DNA of 5,203 bases from Desulfovibrionaceae bacterium UBA3823. Lineage in GTDB: Bacteria > Desulfobacterota > Desulfovibrionia > Desulfovibrionales > Desulfovibrionaceae. The DNA is taken from positions 1 through 5,203 of the forward strand of contig DFDR01000085.1 of NCBI GenBank assembly GCA_002369295.1. Direction: 5' to 3'. Below are positions 1-4,843 of the stretch, piece by piece. Below the pieces are notes generated by a model that was given only the letters and a program-made list of their open reading frames with translations, had not been told where the DNA came from and did no database searches. Positions within the stretch are counted from its first letter, which is position 1, and the number at the start of each line of letters is the position of its first letter. A program made the translations under genes and the position numbers.

Positions 1-1
1 G

Positions 2-814
2 GCGGAAGCCGAAGGCACGGCTGGCATGTCCGTGCTGGCCCGCCTCGGCGCGGCCAGGCTCCTTGCCGGCATCGGCGAGGCCGAACGGGGCGAGGCCCTT
101 GCCCTGCGCTACAGCCTCGTGAGCCCCTGGACCTCCGCCGTCATGGTCGACGAGGCCGAGGACGCGACCCATCCCGGCCAGATGCCGGAGCTGCGGCAGG
201 TGCCCCAGATGCCTGCCGCAGGCCAGTTCGGCGCCGGCAGCGTGCTCGGTGCGCAAGCCCCCGGGCTGAACGTCAAGCAGGCAAGCACCTTCTATTTCGC
301 CGATCCCGGACTCGGCAGGGGAGCGTCGCACTGCTCTTCTGACAGAGTCTACTCCAGGCCAGAGTCCGGCGGCGTGATCGCCAGGCTGGCAAAGAAGTTC
401 CTCCCGGGCAGGCGCAGGGATGCCGGCGCAGGGAAGACCCTCGTCTGCGAAGAGTCAAGCATGCCGTCTTGCCCTGCGCCGGAAGCGGCCTTCCAGGAGC
501 GCGTCCGCCGTCTCGCCCGGCTGCGCAAGGCCCTTGCCGTCAACGCCGGCCTGCCGGCAGGCCAGCGCATGCAGCTGGCCACCTTCCAGGACCTCGTGCA
601 GGCCGGTCTGCCGGCGCCCTGGCTCCAGCTCCTGCAGAGCATTGCCGCCCAGGGCTATGCCGAGCGTCATGTGGCCTGCGTCTTCCTCTGGCTCTTTGCC
701 CGCGAGAGCGGCATGGCGCTGCCGGAGGATCTGAAGAAGGCCTTTGGGGAAGTTGCGGCTGAAGACGCCGACGCCATCGAGAAGGCCCTCTTCAGCGGCG
801 CGGCCAGCCTCTAG
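2..814 (+). CDS. C-terminal part of a probable VIT/VWA-domain protein (5' end outside the window)
   Basis: The frame is open from base 2, so the gene begins upstream; the ATG at 26 is internal, has no Shine-Dalgarno sequence and sits within a continuing helix. 270 residues are visible. Residues 9-51 run from an Ala/Leu/Arg-rich helix into RYSLVSPWTSAVMVDE. This matches the segment that follows the von Willebrand A domain in VIT (vault/inter-alpha-trypsin) plus VWA proteins, usually of the form 'aLsl.Y.lvs.yTSfv.vd'. Residues 52-155 are a Gly/Pro/Ala-rich linker without clear fold. Residues 156-265 look helical and may form a separate C-terminal domain that I do not recognise. VIT/VWA proteins are typically exported or surface-associated with metal-dependent adhesion sites, but both the VIT and VWA domains would lie upstream, so function rests on one motif region. 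Codon use is GC-rich like the neighbours. A hairpin 8 bases past the stop suggests the transcript ends here. Confidence 0.62.
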   Translation, partial: AEAEGTAGMSVLARLGAARLLAGIGEAERGEALALRYSLVSPWTSAVMVDEAEDATHPGQMPELRQVPQMPAAGQFGAGSVLGAQAPGLNVKQASTFYFADPGLGRGASHCSSDRVYSRPESGGVIARLAKKFLPGRRRDAGAGKTLVCEESSMPSCPAPEAAFQERVRRLARLRKALAVNAGLPAGQRMQLATFQDLVQAGLPAPWLQLLQSIAAQGYAERHVACVFLWLFARESGMALPEDLKKAFGEVAAEDADAIEKALFSGAASL

Positions 815-821
815 GCCATGC

Positions 822-848
822 CGGGGGGTGCCCTTGCGGCTCCCCCCG
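822..848 (+). terminator. GC-rich hairpin just after the VIT/VWA stop codon, possible terminator
   Basis: GGGGGG (823-828) pairs with CCCCCC (842-847), and C822 with G848. Inside, after a T-T mismatch, GCC (830-832) pairs with GGC (838-840) around the loop CTTGC. The stem is strong, but no T-run follows, so intrinsic termination is not certain. It could instead protect the 3' end of the mRNA. Confidence 0.45.
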
Positions 849-943
849 CGCGCAGGTTGCACCCTGCGGGAGTCCGCAGGCGGAAAGCGCCGCCGGGTGC
901 CGGACCTCAATGCCAGCGCGTGCCAGCGGTCCCTGATCCTGCC

Positions 944-980
944 GGCGGGGGAGGGGCAGCTGGCAAGCCTCTCCCCTGCC
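944..980 (+). repeat. 13-bp stem-loop with two G-U wobbles
   Basis: GGCGGGGGAGGGG (944-956) pairs along its full length with CCTCTCCCCTGCC (968-980) around an 11-base loop. Eleven pairs are Watson-Crick and two (G947-T977, G954-T970) are G-U wobbles in RNA. On the opposite strand those two would be C-A mismatches, so the structure favours a + strand transcript. It lies 130 bases past the preceding stop and about 190 bases before the comB promoter candidate. It could be a second terminator or processing structure for read-through from upstream, or an independent structured RNA. Confidence 0.6.
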
Positions 981-1171
981 AGGTCCTGCCGTCCCAGCTG
1001 CGCTGAACGCCCGCCTGCGGCTGGCCAGTCCTTTTCCGCTCTCCACCGCCGCGCCCGCGCACGGGCAGGGGGCGGTCTCCTCGCTGCCCGCAATCCTGGC
1101 AGACAAGACAGGGGCAGCCGGGCCGCGCATCCCGTGCGCCGGCACAGCGCCCCTGCGCCTTGCCTCCTGCC

Positions 1172-1200
1172 TTGACCATGCCTTCCCCCGGACCTATCGT
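1172..1200 (+). promoter_or_regulatory. Sigma-70-type promoter candidate for comB
   Basis: TTGACC (1172-1177, 5 of 6 to consensus), a 17-bp spacer, then TATCGT (1195-1200, 4 of 6). Transcription would start near 1207, giving a leader of only about 15 bases that begins just before the AGGAGGA ribosome binding site. Spacing and position fit well; the call is by motif only. Confidence 0.5.
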
Positions 1201-1221
1201 GGGCACGGCAAGGAGGAAGCC

Positions 1222-1926
1222 ATGGACATCTGCATCGTCGAACTGCTGGAGGGCGCGAAGAGCGCCTGCGGCCTTGCCGTGGTCATCGACGTCTTCCGGG
1301 CCTTCACCTGCGCCTCCCTGCTGCTGGAGCGGGGGGCTGCCGGCATTGTCCCCGTGGGCTCCCTCGAGCAGGCCAGGGCTCTGCGCCAGGCGCTGCCTGG
1401 AGCCCTGCTCGTCGGCGAGCGGGGCGGCCGCATCGTGCCGGGCTTCGACGGCGGAAACTCGCCGGCCCAGGCTCTGGAGCTCGACGTTCGCGGCCGCCTG
1501 GTCGTGCAGACCACCAGCGGAGGCACCCAGTGCCTGGCCCAGGCCAGCTCCGCCAGCGAGCTCATGCTGGGCTCGCTCACCACGGCGGACGCCCTGGTCC
1601 GCTGCCTCCAGGCCAGGCGTCCGGCAAGGGTCACGCTGGTGGCCTCCGGCACCAGAGCCGAGATCTCCTCGCCTGAAGACCTCATCTGCGCCGACTACGT
1701 CAAGTCCGCCCTGCTGGGCCGTCCCCGGGATCGGGGCGAGGTGCTCGAGGCCCTGCGCCGCGTGCCCGGCGCGGCCCGCTTCTTCGATCCCGCCAACGCT
1801 TCCTGGGCGCCGGAGCAGGACTTCTGGCTTTGCGCCGGCATCGGGCGCTGTCCCTTTGTCATGCGGGCTGAGGAAAGGCTGCCCAGCGGCGAGTTCGTCT
1901 TCCGCGCCGTGCCCGTGACGGCCTGA
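1222..1926 (+). CDS. comB: 2-phosphosulfolactate phosphatase family protein (ComB-like)
   Basis: 234 residues, full length for the ComB family. Family members hydrolyse (2R)-phosphosulfolactate to sulfolactate and phosphate with Mg2+, in the cytoplasm. Family signatures appear in order: VVIDVFRAFT at residues 20-29, GERGGR at 65-70, GFDGGNSP at 74-81, TTSGGTQ at 97-103, and an acidic SPEDLICADY segment at 150-159. The start is fixed by AGGAGGA at 1211-1217, five bases before the ATG once the AGGAGG core is counted. In methanogens ComB is the second enzyme of coenzyme M synthesis; in Bacillus spores the same chemistry makes sulfolactate. Many bacteria without coenzyme M carry ComB homologues, and no ComA (phosphosulfolactate synthase) gene is visible here, so the true substrate is open. 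The C-terminal 35 residues (FWLCAGIGRC onward) are the least family-like. It appears to be transcribed alone. Confidence 0.88.
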   Translation: MDICIVELLEGAKSACGLAVVIDVFRAFTCASLLLERGAAGIVPVGSLEQARALRQALPGALLVGERGGRIVPGFDGGNSPAQALELDVRGRLVVQTTSGGTQCLAQASSASELMLGSLTTADALVRCLQARRPARVTLVASGTRAEISSPEDLICADYVKSALLGRPRDRGEVLEALRRVPGAARFFDPANASWAPEQDFWLCAGIGRCPFVMRAEERLPSGEFVFRAVPVTA

Positions 1927-1940
1927 AGGCCCGGGATCGG

Positions 1941-1959
1941 CCTGCCGGCGCCGGACAGG
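1941..1959 (+). terminator. Hairpin after comB, possible terminator
   Basis: CCTG (1941-1944) pairs with CAGG (1956-1959), and CCG (1945-1947) with CGG (1952-1954) around the loop GCGC, with A1955 bulged. It starts 14 bases past the comB stop. There is no T-run after it. Confidence 0.35.
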
Positions 1960-2304
1960 GGATTGCGGCAGACCGCGCACGCTTCCGCCAGACTGTTCAG
2001 CGGCAGGGACGGCACAGGCCTGCGGCCTGCGCGCCCTTCTGGCTTGCGCGCATGGCTTGGCCAGCCTGTCCCGAAAGGCGAGCCCGTTCCCGGGGCAGAC
2101 GGACGGGGGAGCCTTTGGCCGCGAGTCCCTGCAAGGCGCAGGGGCAGTCCGCGGACCTGTCCCATGCGGGCCTTGCCGGCACAGGGAAGGCAAGCTTCTT
2201 TCCGTGTATCAGAATATTGCCTGCCCTGCACCAGATCAAGATATCCCTCTCCGAGGGCAGATCCTGCCGCAACTTCCATAATTCTCCCCAATGCTACGCT
2301 GTGC

Positions 2305-2333
2305 TTGACAGGCCTTGGGAAGGGCCGTATGTT
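2305..2333 (+). promoter_or_regulatory. Sigma-70-type promoter with an inverted repeat in its spacer
   Basis: TTGACA (2305-2310, perfect -35), exactly 17 bp, then TATGTT (2328-2333, 4 of 6). It sits in a locally AT-richer pocket, which supports a real promoter. The spacer itself carries an inverted repeat, GGCCTT (2311-2316) against AAGGGCC (2320-2326) with one bulged G, placed where a repressor would block polymerase. Transcription would start near 2340, leaving a leader of about 485 bases before the flavoenzyme start at 2825, or driving a separate small RNA. Confidence 0.55.
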
Positions 2334-2370
2334 CTTATTGCCTGCCTGCTTCAGTCAGGACGTCGCCAGC

Positions 2371-2406
2371 ACCGGCGGCAGAAGCGCTTGCGCAAGCCGG
2401 CGCCAG
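2371..2406 (+). repeat. Palindrome-rich segment at the start of the leader
   Basis: GCTTGCGCAAGC (2386-2397) is a perfect 12-bp palindrome. CCGGC (2372-2376) can pair with GCCGG (2396-2400) across it. The segment lies about 45 bases past the proposed transcription start. It is either an RNA hairpin or a DNA-binding site; the sequence alone does not decide. Confidence 0.4.
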
Positions 2407-2422
2407 TGCCAGTGGCTGCGTC

Positions 2423-2496
2423 GCCATGCCGTTCCTTGCGCAGGAACTGCCTGCGCATGGCAAGGAAAGCCCGTGAAGAGCGGGCAGAGCGCAGGC
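2423..2496 (+). promoter_or_regulatory. Three-segment alternative hairpin region in the leader (possible attenuator or structured RNA)
   Basis: GCGCAGG (2438-2444) pairs perfectly with CCTGCGC (2450-2456) around AACTG. That hairpin can extend by TTCCTT (2432-2437) with AAGGAA (2462-2467), or alternatively by GCCAT (2423-2427) with ATGGC (2457-2461); the two extensions cross and cannot both be nested. The same middle segment, read as GCCTGCGC (2449-2456), also pairs perfectly with GCGCAGGC (2489-2496), which would enclose a further GCCCG/CGGGC hairpin (2469-2485). Competing pairings of this kind are typical of attenuators and riboswitches, but no known riboswitch class is recognised and G+C-rich sequence gives chance pairings. 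Confidence 0.35.
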
Positions 2497-2574
2497 TGCG
2501 ATGCCGGCGGCGGTCTACCAGAGAGGGCAGGGAGGGCTCGGTCGCTTCCGTCATGGGAAGCGCGACTGCAAGAG

Positions 2575-2603
2575 AGAACGCCAGTTTGCCAGCTGGCGGT
2601 TCT
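2575..2603 (+). repeat. 10-bp stem-loop in the leader
   Basis: AGAAC-GCCAG (2575-2584) pairs with CTGGC-G-GTTCT (2593-2603), with one bulged G and the 8-base loop TTTGCCAG. No T-run follows. It lies about 220 bases before the flavoenzyme start, so it could be the 3' end of a leader-derived small RNA or part of the leader fold. Confidence 0.45.
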
Positions 2604-2824
2604 GCCATGCAGCCGTGCAAGCCCGAGCTGGTGCGTCCTGCCGTGGCGGAGTGCCGCTGGTCGCCCTGCACAGGGGGCGCTTTGCACCTGCCCCTGCGCT
2701 TGACGAACTATGCCGTTCCCTGCTTTGCTGATCCTGCCGGGGATGGGGTGGCATGCCGCCCTCCTGGCCTTCCCCTTTTCCGCATGCCCAAGCCAGGCCC
2801 GAGGCCTGCCGCAAGGAGATCGAC

Positions 2825-3856
2825 ATGAACATCAAGCAGCTGCGCCAGCAGGCGCGCGAGCGCATGAACGGCGTCTGCCGGGTCTGCCCTGTCTGCGACG
2901 GCAGAGCCTGCGCCGGCGAGCTTCCCGGGATGGGGGGCATCCGCTCAGGCGCCTCCTTCATGGCCAACGTGGAGGCGCTCTCCCAGGTCAAGCTCAAGAT
3001 GCGAGTCCTGCACGGCGCGGCCTCCCCTGGCACCGCCTGCGATCTGCTCGGCTTCTCCCTTGCCATGCCCGTGCTCGTCGCCCCCATGGCGGGCGCCCAG
3101 TTCAACATGGGCGGCTTCTTCACGGAGGAGCGCTTTGCCGAGATTGCCGTTGCCGGCGCCAGGGATGCCGGCATTGCCGCCTGCACGGGCGACGGCACCG
3201 ACGAGGCCTTCCAGTGCGGGCTGGCCGCCGTGGCCAGAGCCGGCGGCTGGGGCATTCCCGTCGTCAAGCCGTGGAGCGGAGATTTTTTCTTTGCGCGCAT
3301 GGACCAGGCTGCCGAAGCCGGTTGCCGGGCTGTTGGCATGGACATCGACACGGCCGCCTTCACGGCGCTCGGCAAGAGCCGGCGCCCCGTCTCGCCCAAG
3401 ACGCCTGAGGAGCTCAGGGCCATCGTGGACGGCGCCCATTCCCGCGGGCTCAAGTTTCTGCTCAAGGGCGTCATGAGCCCCGAGGACGCCCGCATTGCCG
3501 AGGATGCCGGGTGCGATGCCCTTGTGGTCTCCAATCACGGCGGGCGCGTCTGGGAAGCCCTGCCCGGGACCGCCTGCGTCCTGCCCGAGGTGGCCCGGAG
3601 CGTCTCCCGCCTGCCCGTGCTTGCCGACGGCGGCGTGCGCTCCGGCGCCGACGTGCTCAAGATGCTGGCCCTTGGCGCGAGCGCCGTCCTTATCGGGCGC
3701 CCCTGCGCCATCGCCAGCGTGGGCGGCGAGGAGGAGGGCCTCGTCTTGTGGCTCAAGCGCCTCAGACGCCAGCTTGTTGAAAGCCTCATCCTTGCTGGAC
3801 TTGCCGATGTCAGCGATGCCGGCCCCCATGTGATCGCCAGCGCCCCCTGGCTCTAG
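2825..3856 (+). CDS. FMN-dependent alpha-hydroxy-acid dehydrogenase (anaerobe-type)
   Basis: 343 residues, close to the usual length of the short anaerobe-type branch of the glycolate oxidase/lactate dehydrogenase family, which oxidises 2-hydroxy acids to 2-keto acids with FMN in a TIM barrel. Visible key residues: K214 (FLLKG), H238 and R241 in SNHGGR (catalytic base and substrate carboxylate), D268 to D276 in DGGVRSGAD and R292 in IGRP (FMN phosphate). The start at 2825 is set by AAGGAG (2813-2818), six bases upstream; an in-frame ATG at 2753 has no such site and would add 24 residues unlike the family. The N terminus carries four cysteines (C18, C21, C24, C29) in CRVCPVCDGRAC, a pattern I recall from clostridial homologues. 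There is no tyrosine anywhere, so the two substrate-binding tyrosines of glycolate oxidase are absent. Substrate is not predictable. Likely co-transcribed with the small gene 65 bases downstream. Confidence 0.9.
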   Translation: MNIKQLRQQARERMNGVCRVCPVCDGRACAGELPGMGGIRSGASFMANVEALSQVKLKMRVLHGAASPGTACDLLGFSLAMPVLVAPMAGAQFNMGGFFTEERFAEIAVAGARDAGIAACTGDGTDEAFQCGLAAVARAGGWGIPVVKPWSGDFFFARMDQAAEAGCRAVGMDIDTAAFTALGKSRRPVSPKTPEELRAIVDGAHSRGLKFLLKGVMSPEDARIAEDAGCDALVVSNHGGRVWEALPGTACVLPEVARSVSRLPVLADGGVRSGADVLKMLALGASAVLIGRPCAIASVGGEEEGLVLWLKRLRRQLVESLILAGLADVSDAGPHVIASAPWL

Positions 3857-3895
3857 GCCAGCCAGCAGTCCTTGCCTTTGTTCCCCTGACTATAC

Positions 3896-3909
3896 CTGCC
3901 AGAAGGCAG
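3896..3909 (+). promoter_or_regulatory. Small hairpin abutting the ribosome binding site of the exported-protein gene
   Basis: CTGCC (3896-3900) pairs with GGCAG (3905-3909) around AGAA, ending one base before AAGGAG (3911-3916). A TATACC (3891-3896) overlaps its start and could be a -10 element, but no -35 lies at the right spacing. The hairpin is short and may be chance. Confidence 0.22.
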
Positions 3910-3921
3910 AAAGGAGCAGTC

Positions 3922-4302
3922 GTGAAACAGCTTTTGACCGCATTCGTCCTTGCCGCCGTCCTCGTGCTGGGGGCGCTCGGCTCCGCTGCCGCCGGCGGCT
4001 CGCCCTTTGCGGAACTCTTCCAGAAGCAGGGCGCCGGCACGTTGACCTTCTACGGCTGCGAGGGCACGGATGGCTCCTGCACCTCCCTCGTCAAGACCTA
4101 CTCCTTCAAGTTCGACCGCGGCGGCAAGGCAACCATCGACCGTAACGGCCAGCGCAGCAGTGGCACCTGGGAGGCCAGCGGCCTGCACGTCACCGTGAAG
4201 GAGGGAACCTTCTCGACGACCTTCGATTTCTCCAATGACCAGTTTCTCTTCCACTGCCATGAAGAGTCGGGCGACATCCTGACGCTCAAGCTCGCAAAGT
4301 AG
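3922..4302 (+). CDS. Small exported protein of unknown function
   Basis: 126 residues, starting with GTG; AAGGAG at 3911-3916, five bases upstream, decides the start. Residues 1-24 form a clear signal peptide: MKQ, a hydrophobic core (LLTAFVLAAVLVLGALG), then SAAA with probable cleavage near residue 24-25. There is no lipobox cysteine, so a soluble periplasmic protein is likely. The mature part is predicted mostly beta strand (alternating patterns such as TLTFYG, SFKFDRGGKATID, GTWEASGLHVTV, FDFSNDQFLF), resembling small lipocalin-like or NlpE-like beta proteins in style only. Cysteines 46, 53 and 112 and the motif HCH (111-113) could make a disulfide or bind metal. I do not recognise the family. 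The gap of 65 bases after the flavoenzyme and the lack of a strong terminator between them suggest one transcript. Confidence 0.8.
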   Translation: MKQLLTAFVLAAVLVLGALGSAAAGGSPFAELFQKQGAGTLTFYGCEGTDGSCTSLVKTYSFKFDRGGKATIDRNGQRSSGTWEASGLHVTVKEGTFSTTFDFSNDQFLFHCHEESGDILTLKLAK

Positions 4303-4304
4303 CG

Positions 4305-4323
4305 TCCTGCACCCAGGGCAGGA
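4305..4323 (+). terminator. First hairpin after the exported-protein gene
   Basis: TCCTGC (4305-4310) pairs perfectly with GCAGGA (4318-4323) around ACCCAGG, two bases past the stop. No T-run follows; it may act together with the next hairpin. Confidence 0.4.
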
Positions 4324-4348
4324 ACAGCGCCGGCTGACTGCCGGCTGT
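4324..4348 (+). terminator. Second hairpin after the exported-protein gene
   Basis: GCCGGC (4329-4334) pairs with GCCGGC (4340-4345) around TGACT, and after a two-base bulge ACA (4324-4326) pairs with TGT (4346-4348). It directly follows the previous hairpin, so the two form a tandem 3' end. No T-run follows. Confidence 0.45.
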
Positions 4349-4515
4349 GTGGAGAACGTCTCTGCGATTGTGGTGCATGCCCTGGATGGCGGGATACTGG
4401 GAGACATAGGCGGGCTCGCGCTGTCTGAGTGCTTTCCTCCTGGGGGCCGACTGGCGGTTTTTTCCTGCGAACTGTCTTGGGGCATGCCTCTGTCAAGAAG
4501 GCAATGCCGGCGCAA

Positions 4516-4554
4516 GCCATGCCTCTAGGGTTACGCTGATTGATAGGCATTGGC
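4516..4554. repeat. Inverted repeat at the composition boundary
   Basis: GCCATGCCT (4516-4524) is complementary to AGGCAT-T-GGC (4545-4554) with a single bulged T and a 20-base spacer. It lies where the GC-rich chromosome-like sequence gives way to AT-richer sequence. It could be a protein-binding site or the edge of an inserted segment. Confidence 0.4.
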
Positions 4555-4771
4555 ACAATAGCCCTTTGTTAATTCAAGGGGTTAGACAAGCCTTGCCGTT
4601 GTAAGATGCTATTTGTCAGCGTTTCTCTAGGGCGTGCCAGAAGCTTGACTGGTCCAATGAAACTGGGACGATTCGCGATCTCAGGCATCTCTCCGTAGCT
4701 CTTTGCGAAGGTCGTTGCTTTGCTGTCAGGTATGCCTATTCCCCAGACCCAGAGAAAATCGGGTCCTTGCA

Positions 4772-4800
4772 TTCACCTGCGCGAAGCACGCGCCGGTGGA
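4772..4800. repeat. GC-rich hairpin just upstream of the Rpn-family gene
   Basis: TTCACC (4772-4777) pairs with GGTGGA (4795-4800), including one T-G wobble; after a T-C mismatch GCGCG (4779-4783) pairs with CGCGC (4789-4793) around AAGCA. Eleven pairs form in an otherwise AT-richer area. Its right arm overlaps the -35 element proposed for the next gene. It could be a terminator remnant, an operator or an end structure of a mobile unit. Confidence 0.5.
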
Positions 4801-4825
4801 CAGTCCTTGGGAAAATGATTAAATT
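4797..4825 (+). promoter_or_regulatory. Weak promoter candidate for the Rpn-family gene
   Basis: TGGACA (4797-4802, 5 of 6), 17 bp, then TAAATT (4820-4825, 4 of 6). Transcription would start near 4832, right at the ribosome binding site AGGA (4831-4834), which is uncomfortably close, so this is tentative. Confidence 0.28.
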
Positions 4826-4843
4826 ACAAAAGGATAAGAAGCG

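Larger units (their letters stand above)
849..1221. other. Gene-free stretch between the VIT/VWA and comB genes
   Basis: No open frame here has a start with a Shine-Dalgarno sequence or a recognisable product. The long minus-strand frame that crosses it also covers all of comB and is an antisense shadow. The stretch holds a near-tandem TGCCAGCG repeat (911-918 and 921-928), the stem-loop at 944-980, the promoter-like pair at 1172-1200 and the comB ribosome binding site AGGAGGA (1211-1217). Confidence 0.6.
1927..2824. other. 898-bp gene-free stretch upstream of the flavoenzyme gene
   Basis: Several long open frames cross this stretch on both strands, as expected at this G+C level. None has a ribosome binding site at its start, a recognisable product or a stable frame boundary. 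What can be supported is non-coding: a hairpin after comB (1941-1959), a CAGGCC/GGCCTG hairpin (2015-2029), a CTTGCC/GGCAAG hairpin (2172-2194) followed by a pyrimidine-rich CTTCTTTCC, a locally AT-richer segment at 2195-2345 with a promoter, and clustered hairpins at 2371-2603. I see no tRNA, RNase P, tmRNA or SRP RNA signature. Confidence 0.6.
4349..4843. other. Gene-free boundary stretch where base composition shifts
   Basis: No convincing gene. From about 4520 the sequence becomes clearly richer in A+T. It holds a T6 run at 4458-4463 with only a weak stem before it, an inverted repeat at 4516-4554, five AGGCAT/ATGCCT hexamers (4484-4737), an unrecognised 67-codon minus-strand frame (4569-4772) and a GC-rich hairpin at 4772-4800. 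No tRNA gene or clear attachment site is visible. Confidence 0.5.

Noticed and set aside
907..2193. 428-codon open frame on the minus strand
   Set aside because: It runs antisense through all of comB, has a low-complexity Gly/Ala/Arg-rich translation and no ribosome binding site; such frames are common at this G+C.
2462..2485. AAGGAAAGCCCG resembling the conserved GGAAAGTCCGGGCT of RNase P RNA
   Set aside because: Only a short partial match, and none of the other conserved RNase P segments follow.
2700..2729. TTGACG with TTTGCT as a second promoter near the flavoenzyme
   Set aside because: The -10 matches only 3 of 6 and the spacing is 18 bp; too weak to list.
2753..2824. Upstream ATG that would lengthen the flavoenzyme by 24 residues
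   Set aside because: The added residues are Pro-rich and unlike the family, whereas the ATG at 2825 has AAGGAG at correct spacing.
1963..2828. Overlapping + strand frames between comB and the flavoenzyme (1963-2703, 2052-2828)
   Set aside because: Arg/Pro/Cys-rich translations without family features, no ribosome binding sites, and they overlap each other in different frames.
2551..3829. Long minus-strand frames opposite the flavoenzyme gene (2551-3534 and 2945-3829)
   Set aside because: Shadows of a well-recognised + strand gene with conserved active-site residues.
4440..4463. T6 run as an intrinsic terminator
   Set aside because: Only a 3-bp CCG/CGG stem plus G-T pairs precede it.
4645..4673. 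TTGACT followed by ACGATT as a promoter in the boundary stretch
   Set aside because: The -10 matches only 2 of 6 and no gene follows at a sensible distance.
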